Below are positions 11,014-21,440 of a DNA stretch of 64,000 nt, in pieces. Both the position numbers and the translations under genes were made by a program. Source of the DNA: Polytrichum commune (Eukaryota > Streptophyta > Polytrichopsida > Polytrichales > Polytrichaceae). The notes below the pieces were generated by a model. The model saw only the letters and a list, made by a program, of their open reading frames with translations, was not told the DNA's origin and made no database searches. Positions within the stretch are counted from its first letter, which is position 1. Every line of letters starts with the position of its first letter. The stretch lies in contig OX485808.1 in NCBI GenBank assembly GCA_950295325.1, positions 18,620,527-18,684,526 on the forward strand, read 5' to 3'.

Positions 11014-11164
11014 CGCCAGCAGTTGGATTGCTGGGACTCCGCACTTTCCAGTCACCGGCAGTTGGCTTGCCGGGACTCTGTAGCCATTAGCCGGAACAAA
11101 GGGCACCTGGAGGGGAGAGAGAAAGTTTCCGTAGTCGAGCCGGAAAATTAGAAGGGAGAGGAAA
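11014..11164. other. Leader of the 11165 ORF region
   Basis: Contains two similar segments, GCAGTTGGATTGCTGGGACTC (11022 on) and GCAGTTGGCTTGCCGGGACTC (11059 on), about 38 bp apart. No LTR end or tRNA primer site is recognised. Confidence 0.35.
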
Positions 11165-12475
11165 ATGCCGGAAGCACGGGAAGAGGATCAGAGGGAACCG
11201 ATCCCGATTCTGCTCAAAGCCCTCATCCTTGCAATCCCGAGGGAGGATAGGGAGTTGCAGGAGCTCGCGGAAGATGTCCGGGTGATGGGCTGCGCAGGAT
11301 TGCTCTCCAAACCTTGGAACCTCCGAGCAGAAGATACCCTCCGGGAGTTCAAATTCGAGGGGGGAAATTCAGTGGCTAGGAACAAAGAGGAGGGATCCGG
11401 AAAATTGGACTCCGGATACCTGGAATAGGGTCTACGGGTTTCCTAGGGGGATTGCAGAGGGGTGGGCCGGCCGCTGCGACGGCCTGTTCGCCGGGAAATT
11501 CAGAGGGGACGCGGATCCGAAGGACGGCTTCCACCCCGGGAACTGCCGGAACATGAGGGAGCGAAGGGTGTTAGAGTTCCTCCTGCCTATCTTTAACCCA
11601 GACAAACCGAAGCGGATTAGCCTTACCATGGCTAACACCCTGTTCGGTGCTATGTCCGGAATCCGGCCGGTGAACTGGGGGCTGATTATCCAGGAAATAG
11701 TAGGGCGGGCCATCCCCCATATTGGCCGGAAACCGTCCTTCCTCTCCCCCTTCATTCTGCATCTCTACCAGCATTTCGACTGCATCTTGGCAGAGGAGGA
11801 GGACCTGCTAACGATAGCGGCGGACGAGGTCGCCTACAAGCTCCTTCCGGAAGCCGGAGACCTCGAGACGGAGACTTCCAGCGACCCAATCATTCCGGAA
11901 GCACCTCCCTCCTCACCCGGGAGCCCGCCGCCCACTATCTCGAGGCCACTCTCTCCTCCTCTTCCTCATCATCATCCGGAACCCGGACCCAGCCGGGAGA
12001 CCACTTGGCGGAATGTGGACCTCGCCGCTTGGGACTTTCCGGAAAATCCCTTCAAACGGGTCCAGGAGGGGATGGAGGATCTTCAAAACCAGTACTACCG
12101 GTTGGAGCACATCGTCCGAGGAGTAAACCAGGCCCTGGACGATTGCGGACCCGGAAATATTCTCCAGGAGTTGGCCAAGAGAGCGGACCGGAAGGAGCTC
12201 GAGCAAGCCAAGACGGAGAATGCTCACCTCACCGCGCAGGTGGCAGCCATGACTCAGGAGCTGAGTTAGAAGAGCGAGGAGATCCGGAAGTACCACGCGG
12301 AGCAGGCAGTGGTCTTCAGTCGGATCCGGGAGTTGGTGGGGCATCCGGCGGAGATCATCAATAAGGCGCATCTCTACGACCGGATGATGGAGTCCGGAGA
12401 ACCCGCTTCCGCCAGGCAGACTGTGAGGCCAAACCCACCACCCTTAAGCGTCCTAGTCCGGGTGATGGTTTTGTG
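11165..12475 (+). pseudogene. Decayed transposon-type ORF (gag-like, with a coiled-coil C terminus)
   Basis: Not related to the LTR family around it. An ATG at 11165 opens a frame rich in Glu/Arg. The coding signal moves to the +1 frame near the G6 run at 11359-11364 and continues there (D-P-E-N-W-T-P-D-T-W-N-R-V) through 11553 to a TAG at about 12267. It then carries on in the same frame past the TAG (K-S-E-E-I-R-K-Y-H-A-E-Q) to about 12475. The middle part (L-T-M-A-N-T-L-F-G-A-M-S-G then L-I-I-Q-E-I-V and F-L-S-P-F-I) resembles in style the 'putative plant transposon protein' domain. It is followed by a Pro/Ser-rich linker and Glu/Lys/Leu heptad-like sequence. Family placement is uncertain; one frameshift and one amber codon suggest a dead copy. 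Confidence 0.5.
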
Positions 12476-12479
12476 AGTC

Positions 12480-13492
12480 ACATGTGTAGCACCAAATTCA
12501 CAATATCATGGTAGGTACCCTCCATGTTAATGAATATCCCATGGCTCAAGATTGTGATACTTTATTATTGCTTGTTTCTTGAACAAGTGGGACATTAGCC
12601 TTCTCTAGGGTCCACCCTGCACCCTTGGCCACACATGCCATTAAAGATATGCCTCTAGCACCTTTAATCTTCACTTCCCTTGCCTTCCCCTTGTTAGGAT
12701 CATTCATCTTCTCCATCCTTGTAAATGTAAGTTATTTTGATCAAGAGGATGCAAGTGTTTAAAAACATTGTTCTCAATAATCAATCTCAATTACACTTAC
12801 TTGTGGAGCAACACCTAAAACTATCTAGTCTAATAAATCCAACACCCACACATGTACCACGTCATCAAAAGGTAGTGTGACGTGGCCGTCATTTAATCTT
12901 GGTGATGCCACCCAAAATTAAGCCAAGCTTTAGGCCACTAACTAGTATCCACTAACCAATCCCAGCTAGTAGTAGCTATCGGCCACAGTCCAGAGTTAGC
13001 CCAGCGCTACCAAGTTCAAACCAGCCTTCGTCACAGTCCAGAGTTAGCTCCAGTTCTACCAAGTTAGGACCAGCTTCGGCCACAGTCCAGAGTTAGCCCA
13101 ACGCTACCAGTTGGTTTAAGCCTAATTAATCAACCCTACCCAGCTCCTACTCAGGTTTTTTGCCTAAGTGCCCACTTGTGAGCTCTTGGCCACCCTAAGC
13201 TAACCCTCTAAGCAACTATCTACACACATTAATCACCTCAATTCCCTAATGGTCCAAGCTAGTCCTAACATTCTAACTCCACTAACTTCTACCTAATTCC
13301 ACATATGGCCTTAAACTCTAAGAGTTTCCCCCGCTTGGGAGGTATAAGACAGGGATCTTAACTACTTAGCTTCCCTAAGACTAGTAACCCACACACGTGG
13401 CTCAAGCTCTTAAGAGTTTGATCCCTTGAGAGCGCTTGATGGAGAGAGAGGAAAATGAGAGAGAAAACACCTTAAGAAGCAAAGAGGGAGAG
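12480..13492. other. Intergenic flank of element B, no gene recognised
   Basis: AT-richer than the retrotransposon sequence and without long ORFs. It holds a short tandem repeat (12984-13110) and ends in a purine-rich stretch (GGAGAGAGAGG..., GAGGGAGAG) into which B inserted. It continues at 43587 on the far side of B. Confidence 0.6.
12984..13110. repeat. 48-49 bp tandem repeat, about 2.6 units
   Basis: CACAGTCCAGAGTTAGC recurs at 12984, 13032 and 13081, followed each time by a variant of CAGCGCTACCAAGTT. No function can be read. Confidence 0.85.
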
Positions 13493-14468
13493 TGTCGCGC
13501 ACCTCTCCATGAGGAGTGCCCGAAACACCATGGGCACAAGGGGGACCCCGGAGTGACACCCGGGACTTGTGGCGCCGTTGGTGAGAGGGCCCAAGTGATC
13601 CTAGTGTGGGTGAGGGCCCCGGGCGTTGGGAACGCCTCCCACCCACGAAGACTAGGAGGCACAAGGGTAAGGCCATGAGCTATGCGTAGCTCATGGCGTG
13701 GTGATTCTAGAATGCTCAAGAACACCTCAATCCGAGGTGTGAGCTAGGAGTTATGGCCATTTGAGTGGGGGGCTGTCCCGGGACAACGCCCTGGTACAGC
13801 AGTACCTGGGAGTGATTCCCGGGACTGCCAAGGTTCAAACAGGCATAACTTCCTCAAGACTTGCCCGAATGGGGCAAGTTAGCAGTCCATCGGCATCTAC
13901 GTGAAGCGTAGATGAAGATAGAGTGGTTCGCTGTTATGATCAGACATCATACAAGGAAGTTATGATGGTCTGAAGCTGCTGGGGGGTTCTAGGCCCAGCA
14001 GCTAAAGGAGAATGTCCACTTGGCCCCAACTCTTGGTAGAGAGACAAGAGGTTGGTTGACGGTGGGGTAGGGGCCCCGCGTAAAGTCCTAGAGGCTTATA
14101 TGGGTGAGGTGGTGTGGCCTCACCCACCCGAGGCCGAACGGCAAGGCCTCCATGGGCTTTGGCCTATTGTGAGGCCATAGTTGCCTAGTATGGTTCGGGT
14201 TGTTGTAGTGTTGCTCCGGCAACGCGATGATCAACATAGGATTGGACTTCCATGGATGGAAGTCCACATTGGGGAAATGGGTTACCGATTAAGGGGTGAG
14301 TCCCGAAAGCAAAGTAGGAGGGTTGGTTTCCTCCTATGAACTATTGGTCCGGGGTTAGAGGAGCTAACCATTAGCATGGCGGTATGCGAAGGGTTAGCCA
14401 CTCGTAACCTTTGCTAGAATTGAAAATTGGCAAGATGGTCAAGGGGGGGCCTAGCAAGGGTTGCGACA
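13493..14468 (+). repeat. 5' LTR of B
   Basis: 976 bp. Its central palindrome is damaged on both arms (GGGGCTGTCCCGGGACAACGCC), and the 3' LTR of B has the same damage. Confidence 0.95.
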
Positions 14469-14470
14469 CT

Positions 14471-14482
14471 TGGTATCAGAGC
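14471..14482 (+). promoter_or_regulatory. Primer-binding site of B
   Basis: TGGTATCAGAGC two bases after the LTR, complementary to initiator tRNA-Met. Confidence 0.92.
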
Positions 14483-14508
14483 AGGGTTCCAAGTTTTGAG
14501 CTCGCACT

Positions 14509-15120
14509 TTGAGGGAGACATGGCTATCAAAAATGCGGGTTATGATGGTGAGCGCGGGGTTTCCAAAAGGTTGTGAGGCTCAAATTGGAACAAGGATCAT
14601 GTGCAAGTGGAATTTGACCATACCATTGGTTCTAATGACAATGGTGGGCATGAGGGTGGATTTGGTAAGGAAAATGGAGGAGTGCTTTGAAAAGGGCTCC
14701 CTCAAACCTCAAAAAACATTTGGGGCCTAGAATACCAAAAACACCCAAAACCTTGGAGGGCATTAATGTTGGATTGAAATTCCAATTTGAAATGCTTAAA
14801 AGGTGGTGATGTTGGAATTGGTGCAAATGAGGCACCCGGGGCCTCTTAAGGCCTATGTGCGCTATTCAAACGCACAAATGAAGGATACACCTAAAACGGA
14901 CGAACTTTCTAAGAAATGCATCCTTTTAGGTGGGGTTTTAAAAGCGGGTGGTGGATGCCTTGTTTAAGTCCCCAAGGCTTCTTGAGAACATGGTGGGGAC
15001 CATCAAGTTTGCAAGAGCATTGAAGCCGATGGTCCCAAAGAGAAGTTTGGCGGCGCATCACCACAAGTGGCTTTAGCAAAAGTAGGTCCCAAAGAAATGA
15101 GTGCAAATTGTTTGGTCCAT
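14509..15120 (+). pseudogene. gag relic of B
   Basis: Opens with M-R-E-T-W-L-S and has V-S-A-G-F-P-K-G-C-E-A-Q-I-G-T, then stops. Later fragments (R-H-P-G-P-L-K-A-Y-V-R-Y-S-N) are read in other frames. The position next to the primer site makes it gag; no intact capsid is readable. Confidence 0.62.
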
Positions 15121-15129
15121 TTTACTTAG

Positions 15130-15460
15130 GCAAAACATGTTGGTGCCGCGGACGGAATGTTGAAAGGTGGCTTTATGCTTCCAAAGCAAATCATACTTGT
15201 GCCGCGGACGGAATGTTGGGAGGTGGGTTTGTCCTACCAAGGCAATTCATGTTTGTGCCGCGGACGGAATGTGGGAAGGTGGCTTTGTGCTACCAAGGCA
15301 AAACATGTTTGTTTTGCGGACAAACTATTAGAAATTGGTTTTGTGGCACCAAACCAATTTGTCCCGCGCACGAAATGTTTGAAGTTGGCTTTGCGGACCA
15401 AGCCAAGCCAAGTTACGGAGGACCAAATGTAAGACGATGGCATTGTGGCCAAGGCTAGTA
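15130..15460 (+). repeat. ~56-bp tandem array of B, six units
   Basis: GCCGCGGACGGAATGTT-like cores repeat; the last units are shorter and diverged. Two overlapping frames stay open through most of the array (15108-15458 and 15157-15432). Confidence 0.9.
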
Positions 15461-15499
15461 GCCTTAAGCCGAGGCCAAGTCTTTTGTACCTTGAGGCTC

Positions 15500-15973
15500 A
15501 AATGAATGGGAGATATGTCTCATGAGTTGACAAAGAGGCAACGGACTCTTTCATGAGCCCAAAGCTCACAAGGGAGTTGGGGCTTGCCGATTGATAGAGC
15601 GGGCAAGCCCACCAAGGTGCGGTTTGGAAAGGGCAAACCGCATGAGACAAAGGAGGCCGCGATGTATGTAACCTTTCAATGTGGGACATTGGATTTTTGT
15701 CAAAATTTCACACCAAGTGAAATAGATGAAATGCATGTCATTGTGAAGGCCGCCTTCTTTGAAACTCACATGATAGATGTGGGGTGCAAGCCGGTGTGCT
15801 TGCCGTGCATTATGATGTGTCATAATGGCAAAGAATTGAAGTTCAAATTGACAAGGACTCCTATGGTAGGAGGATCTAAGTTGAATTTGGTCTTAATGGA
15901 CCAAATGAAAGATAGAAAGCATAATGGTCGTGGTTCAATTGGAGCAACTCCAAGGAACGTATGGGGAGGCTAG
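15500..15973 (+). pseudogene. Retropepsin relic of B
   Basis: The active-site region near 15525 reads V-D-K-E-A-T-D-S-F-M-S-P where autonomous relatives have D-T-G-A-T. After a stop comes the conserved GKPTKVRFGKGKPHETKEA run, ending near R-T-P-M-V-G-G. Confidence 0.75.
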
Positions 15974-16044
15974 GAAAGATGGGCCTCCCCCAAACAACAT
16001 TGGTGTGATGTTGGTGAAATACAAGGATGTATTCACCAATGTGT

Positions 16045-16110
16045 TGCCCAAAAAATTTGCCGCCAAGGAGTGAAAAAATAACTTTGCTCAACGAGAGATT
16101 GAGTTCTTGA
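16045..16110 (+). other. Reverse-transcriptase deletion scar of B
   Basis: The RT start (Y-K-D-V-F-T-N-V-L-P-K-K) is joined through GAGTGAAAAAATAACTTT to F-A-Q-R-E-I-E-F-L. The catalytic core is absent. Confidence 0.82.
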
Positions 16111-16289
16111 GGTATGTGGTGACAAAGGAAGTTGGTGGACGAACATGAAGAATGTCAAGGCAATCCAAAAGGAGAATTGGCCCTTGATTCAAAAGGGCTT
16201 AGGTCATTTGTTGGCCTAGCCAATTAGTACCACAACTTCATTCGAGAGTTTTCTAAGGTTCCTAGGACCTTATTCAACTTATTGAGGAA

Positions 16290-16725
16290 AATGGCTATCC
16301 CAAAAGTGGGATGAGCCTTGTCACCAAGCCTTTGGAGGGCTCAAAAACAAGTTCTCTTCGCCGCCCGTGCTTAAGTTCGCGGACTTTAACAAACCTTTTG
16401 AGGTGCATATGGGGGCGAGTGACTTTGCCATTGGCGGATGGTTGACGTAAGATGGATGGCCATTGCATATGAGAGCGTTAAGCTTGATGGTTATCCGACC
16501 TTATCCGACTTGTGGAAGAATTGGCTATCCCAAGAGTAGGAGGAGCCTCGCCACCAAGTCTTTCGGGAGCATGAAAGCAAGTTCTCTTAGACGCCCGTGC
16601 TCAAGTTCGCGGAGCTTGACAAACCTTTCGAGGTGCATACGGGGGTGAATGACTTTGCCAATGGCGGATTGTTGATTTAAGATGGATGGCCATTGCATAT
16701 GGGAGCATAAAGCTCGATGGTTGTC
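16290..16725 (+). repeat. 229-bp tandem array of B, two units
   Basis: TGGCTATCC at 16292 and 16522 (spacing 230). This is the shortest array in the window. Confidence 0.93.
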
Positions 16726-16834
16726 AAAGAAGACAACCAACTCATGCCAAACAACGTCTTTGCCGTAGTGCATTACTTGAAGATGTGGCGACACTATTTG
16801 GGGTCGCACAAAGCAAAGGTCTATATGGACAATG
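16680..16834 (+). pseudogene. RNase H C-terminal relic of B, cut by element C
   Basis: W-R-H-Y-L-G then V-Y-M-D-N-V-S, matching the T-D-N-V segment of RNase H. It breaks at CAATG where C inserted and resumes at 32046. Confidence 0.65.
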
Positions 16835-17826
16835 TGTCGCAACCCTTGCTAGCCCCCCTTGACAATCTTGCCAATTTTCATTTCTACCAAAGGTTACGAG
16901 CGCTAACCATTCGCATTCCGCCATGCTAATGGATAGCTCCTCTTACCCCGGACCAATAGTTCATAGGAGGGAACCAACCCTCCTACTTTGCTTTCGGGAC
17001 TCACCCCTTAATCGCTAACCAACCCCTTTAATCGGTAACCAATCCTTAGATGTGGACTTCCATCCATGGAAGTCCAATCCCATGTTGATCATCGCGTTGC
17101 CGGAGCAACACTACAACAACCCGAACCATACTAGGCAACTATGGCCTCACATTAGGCCAATGCCAATGGAGGCCGTGCCGTTCGGCCTCGGGTGGGTGAG
17201 GCCACACCACCTCACCCATATAAGCCTCTAGGACCCTACGCGGGGCCCCTACCCCACCGTCAACCAACCTCTTGTCTCCCTACCAAGAGTTGGGGCCAAG
17301 TGGACAATTTCCTTTAGCTGCTGGGCCTAGAACCCCCCAGCAGCTTCAGACCATCATAACTTCCTTGTATGATGTCTGATCATAACAACCAACCGCTCCA
17401 TCCTCATCTACGCTTCACGTAGATGCCGATGGACTCCTCACTTGCTCCATTCGAGCAAGTCTTGGGGAAGTTATGCCTGTTTGAACCTTGGCAGTCCCGG
17501 GAATCCCTCCCAGGCACTGCTGTAGCAGGGCGCTGTCCCGGGACAGCGCCCCACTCAAATGGCCATAACTCCTAGCTCAGACCTCCGATTGAGGTGTTCT
17601 TGAGCATTCTAGAATCACCACGCCATGAGCTACGCATAGCTCATGGCCTTACCCTTGTGCCTCCTAGTCTTCGTGGGTGGGAGGCGTTCCCAACGCCCGG
17701 GGCCCTCACCCACACTAGGATCACTTGGGCCCTCTCACCAACGGCGCCACAAGTCCCGGGTGTCACTCCGGGGTCCCCCTTGTGCCCATGGTGTTTCGGG
17801 CACTCCTCATGGAGAGGTGCGCGACA
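16835..17826 (-). repeat. 3' LTR of C
   Basis: 992 bp. The extra length comes from a local duplication around 17005-17045. The same variant is seen in K. Confidence 0.95.
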
Positions 17827-18255
17827 CTCACCCCCACCAAACGGAGTCGATGCCCTCATCGACTATACTCGTAGTCGGCACACCAATTCTCAAGTTGCCA
17901 TCCTCTATGGTGCCGCATTGTGTTTACCTTAGGGCGCGACCCCCACAATGCATCTTCAAATTTGGCATAGTCCCAAAGGTGTCGCGCACCTCTCCATGAG
18001 GAGTGCCCGAAACACCATGGGCACAAGGGGGACCCCGGAGTGACACCCGGGACTTGTGGCGCCGTTGGTGAGAGGGCCCAAGTGATCCTAGTGTGGGTGA
18101 GGGCCCCGGGCGTTGGGAACGCCTCCCCACCCACAAAGACTAGGAGGCATGAGGGTAAGGCCATGAGCTATGCGTAGCTCATGGCGTGGTGATTCTAGAA
18201 TGCTCAAGATCACCTCAAGCGGAGGTGGGAGCTAGGAGTTATGGCCATTTGAGTG

Positions 18256-18279
18256 GGGCGCTGTCCCGGGACAGCGCCC
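18256..18279. repeat. 24-bp perfect palindrome in the LTR
   Basis: Left arm GGGCGCTGTCCC is followed directly by its reverse complement. It is present in nearly all LTRs of the window; the J copy has one central change and the B copies have arm changes. Confidence 0.95.
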
Positions 18280-18594
18280 TGGTACAGCAGTGCCTGGGAG
18301 TGATTCCCGGGACTGCCAAGGTTCAAACAGGCATAACTTCCTCAAGACTTGCCCGAATGGGGCAAGTGAGGAGTCCATCGGCATCTACGTGAAGCGTAGA
18401 TGAGGATGGAGTGGTTGGTTGTTATGATCAGACATCATACAAGGAAGTTATGATGGTCTGAAGCTGCTGGGGGGGTTCTAGGCCCAGCAGCTAAGGGAAA
18501 ATGTCCACTTGGCCCCAACTCTTGGTAGAGAGACAAGAGGTTGGTTGGCGGTGGGGTAGGGGCTCCGTGTAGAGTCCTAGAGGCTTATATGGGT

Positions 18595-18602
18595 GAGGTG
18601 GT
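18595..18602 (+). promoter_or_regulatory. TATA-like box of the LTR promoter (D 5' LTR)
   Basis: AGGCTTATATGGGTGAGG, conserved in every complete LTR here. It is the only TATA-like AT-rich word in a GC-rich stretch. Assigning it as the promoter is inference. Confidence 0.5.
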
Positions 18603-18957
18603 GTGGCCTCACCCACCCGAGGCCGAACGGCAAGGCCTCCATGGGCATTGGCCCATTGTGAGGCCATAGTTGCCTAGTATGGTTCGGGTTGTTGTAGTGT
18701 TGCTCCGGCAACGCGATGATCAACATAGGATTGGACTTCCATGGATGGAAGTCCACATTGGGGAAATGGGTTACCGATTAAGGGGTGAGTCCCGAAAGCA
18801 AAGTAGGAGGGTTGGTTCCCTCCTATGAACTATTGGTCCGGGGTTAAAGGAGCTAACCATTAGCATGGCGGTATGCGAAGGGTTAGGCACTCGTAACCTT
18901 TGCTAGAATTGAAAATTGGCAAGATGGTCAAGGGGGACTAGCAAGGGTTGCGACACG

Positions 18958-18969
18958 TGGTATCAGAGC
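18958..18969 (+). promoter_or_regulatory. Primer-binding site of D
   Basis: TGGTATCAGAGC, here preceded by CG rather than CT. C shares the CG spacer, which groups C and D. Confidence 0.92.
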
Positions 18970-19007
18970 AGGGTTTCAAATTTTGAGCTCGCACTTTGAG
19001 GGAAACA

Positions 19008-19600
19008 TGGCTATCAAAAAATGCGGGTTGTGATGGTGAGCCCGTGGTTTCCAAAAGGTTGTGAGGCTTAAATTGGAACAAGGATCATGTGCAAGTGGAG
19101 TTTGACCATACCATTGGTTCTAATGACAATGGTGGGCACTAAGGTGGATTCGGTAAGGAAAATGAAGGAGTGCTTTGAAAAGGGCTCCCACAAACCTCCA
19201 AAAATATTTGGGGCCTAGAATACCGAATGCACCTAAAACCTTGGAGGGTATTAATTTTGGATTGAAATTCCAATTTGAAATGCTTAAAAGGTGGTGATGT
19301 TGGAATTGGTGCAAATGAGGCACCCGGGGCCTCTTAAGGCCTATGTGCGCTATTCAAACGCACAAGTGAAGGATACACCTAAAATGGACGACCTTGTGAG
19401 ACATGCATCGTTTTAGGTGGGAATTCAAAAGCGGGTGGTGAATTCCATGTCGGAGTCCCCAAAGCTTCTTGAGGATGTATCGGGAATCTTTAAGATTTGA
19501 AGAACATTGAAGTCGATGGTCCTAAAAAGAGAAGTTCGGCGGCGCATCACCACAAGTGGCTTTAGCCAAAGTAGGTCCCAAAGAAATGAGTGCAAATTGT
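19008..19600 (+). pseudogene. gag relic of D
   Basis: Begins at the same ATGGCTATCAAA as other copies but with an extra A, shifting the frame at once. Only short fragments such as F-P-K-G-C-E-A-Q or L-K-A-Y-V-R-Y-S-N can be followed. Confidence 0.55.
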
Positions 19601-19619
19601 TTGGTCCAATTTACTTAGG

Positions 19620-19950
19620 GAAAACATGTTGGTGCCGCGGACGGAATGTTGAAAGGTGGATTTATGCTTCCAAAGCAAATCATACTTGTGCCACGGACGG
19701 AATGTTGGGAGGTGGGTTTGTCCTACCAAGGCAATTCATGTTCGTGCCGCGGACGGAGTGTGGGAAGGTGGCTTTGTGCTACCAAGGCAAAACATGTTTG
19801 TTTTGCGGACAAATTATTAGAAATTGGTTTTGTGGCACCAAACCAATTTGTCCCGCGGACGAAATGTTTAAAGTTGGCTTTGCGGACCAAGCCAAGCCAA
19901 GTTGCCGAGGACCAAATGTTGGACGATGGCTTTGTGGCCAAGGCTAGTAG
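19620..19950 (+). repeat. ~56-bp tandem array of D, six units with measured spacing
   Basis: The CGGAC core of successive units is spaced 56, 56, 56, 50 and 50 bp. A 146-codon frame (19507-19947) and a second one (19646-20086) both run open through it. Since 56 is not divisible by three, each unit is translated in the next frame, giving alternating motifs R-N-V-E-R-W, A-T-D-G-M-L-G-G-G and P-R-T-E-C-G-K-V. Confidence 0.92.
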
Positions 19951-19979
19951 CCTTAAGCCGAGGCCAAGTATTTTGTACC

Positions 19980-20462
19980 TTGAGGCTCAAATGAATGGGA
20001 GGCTTGTCTCATGGGTTGACAAAGAGTTAAGGCATTCTTTCATGACCCCAAAGCTCACAAGGGAGTTGGGGTTTGCCGATTGGTAGAGTGGTGAAGCCAA
20101 CCAAGGTGTGGTTTGGAAAGGGCGAACCGCATGAGACAAAGGAGGCCGCGATGCATGTAACCTTTCAATGTGGGACATTGGAATTTTGTCAAAATTTCAC
20201 ACCATGTGAAATAGATGAAATGCATGTCATTGTGAAGGCCGCCTTCTTTGAAACTCACATGATAGATGTGAGGTGCAAGCCGGTGTGCTTGCGGTGCATT
20301 ATGATGTGTCATAATGGCAAAGAATTGAAGTTCAAATTGACAAGGACTCCTATGGTAGGAGGACCCAAGTTGAATTTGGTATTAATGGACCAAATGAAAT
20401 ATGGTAAACATAATGGTCGTGGTTCAATTGGAGCAACTCCAAGGAACGTATGGGGAGGCTAG
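19980..20462 (+). pseudogene. Retropepsin relic of D
   Basis: The active-site region reads V-D-K-E-L-R-H-S-F-M-T-P; the conserved flap-side run GKPTKV-like is seen as V-K-P-T-K-V-W-F-G-K-G. D-T-G is absent. The frame breaks before the RT start. Confidence 0.75.
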
Positions 20463-20499
20463 GAAAGACGGGCCTCCCCCAAACAACATTGGTGTGATG

Positions 20500-20600
20500 T
20501 TGGTGAGATACAAGGATGTATTCACCAATGTGTTGCTCAAAATGTTACCGCCAAGAAGTGAATTGCAACTTTGCTCAAGAAGAAATTGAGTTCTTGAGGC
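20500..20600 (+). other. Reverse-transcriptase deletion scar of D
   Basis: Y-K-D-V-F-T-N-V-L-L-K is followed by CCGCCAAGAAGTGAATTGCA and then the L-C-S-R-R-N / A-Q-E-E-I-E-F-L segment. C has the same scar variant without an A run. Confidence 0.8.
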
Positions 20601-20779
20601 ATGTGGTGACAAAAGAAGTTGGTGGACAAACATGAAGAATTTCAAGGCAATCCAAGAGGAGAATTGGTCCTTGACTCAAAAAAAAGAGCTTAGGTCATTG
20701 GTTGGCCTAGCCAACTACTACCACCACTTCATTCTAGATTTGTTTTAAGGTTGCTAGGGCCTTACTCGACTTATTGAGG

Positions 20780-21440
20780 AAATGGCTATTCCAAGAGTGG
20801 GATGAGCCTTGTCACCAAGCCCTTGGGAAGCTCAAGAGCAAGTTCCCTTCACAAGATGTGGTTAAGTTTCCGGGTTTTCATAAGCATTTTGAGGTGCACA
20901 TGGAGACGAAGGACTTTATCATTGGCGGATGTTGATCCAAGATGGATGACCATTGCTTATGAGAGCATTAAGCTCCATGGTTGTCGAACTTTGTCCGGCT
21001 TGTGCAAGAAATGGCTATCCCAAGAGTGGGATGAGCCGTGCCACCAAGCCATTGAGGAGCTTAAGACGAAGTTCTCTTTGCCGCCCCTGCTCAAGTTCGC
21101 GGAGTTTGACATACCTTTTGAGGTGCATACGGGGGCGAGAGATTTTATTTGGCGGATGTGGATGTAAAAAAAAAATGGCCATTGCATATGGGAACATGAA
21201 GCTCGATGGTTGTAAGACCTTGTCCGACTTGTGAAAGAAATGGCTATCCCAACAGTGGGACTAGCCTTGTCACCAAGTCTTTGGGGAGCTTAAGAGCAAG
21301 TCCTCTTCACCGCCCGTGTTCAAGTTCATGGAGTTTGACAAACCTTTTGAGGTGCATACGGGGGCGAGTAACTTTGCCAATTATGGATTATGTGTAAGAT
21401 GGATGGCCATTGCATATGCGAGCATGAAGCTCGATGGTTG
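20780..21440 (+). repeat. 229-bp tandem array of D, three units
   Basis: TGGCTAT at 20783, 21012 and 21241 (spacing exactly 229 twice). A 10-A run at 21168 interrupts the second unit. Confidence 0.95.

Larger units (their letters stand above)
17980..18955 (+). repeat. 5' LTR of D; reference for LTR structure
   Basis: 976 bp. Visible inside: hairpin arms CCATGAGCTA/TAGCTCATGG (18161-18184), the 24-bp palindrome (18256-18279), CTTGCCC/GGGCAAG (18348-18366), CATCTACG/CGTAGATG (18382-18402), AGCTGCTGGG/CCCAGCAGCT (18462-18492), a TTATATGG box (about 18595-18602) and TGGACTTCCAT with its inverted copy (18732-18755). The TATA-like box at about two-thirds of the LTR is the best promoter candidate. 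Confidence 0.95.

Noticed and set aside
14471-14490. tRNA gene at the TGGTATCAGAGC words.
   Set aside because: Only the 12-base complement of the tRNA 3' end is present next to LTRs, which marks a primer-binding site.
15130-15460. CRISPR-like array, suggested by regular repeats of 56 bp.
   Set aside because: No alternation of constant repeat and unique spacer; the units are contiguous and diverged, and the context is a eukaryotic retrotransposon.
17594-17932. 112-codon and overlapping 155-codon frames antisense to each LTR (for example 17594-17932, 34118-34585, 46857-47324).
   Set aside because: They recur only because the LTRs are recent copies of one sequence. They lie antisense to the LTR promoter, overlap each other in two frames, and show no recognisable domain.
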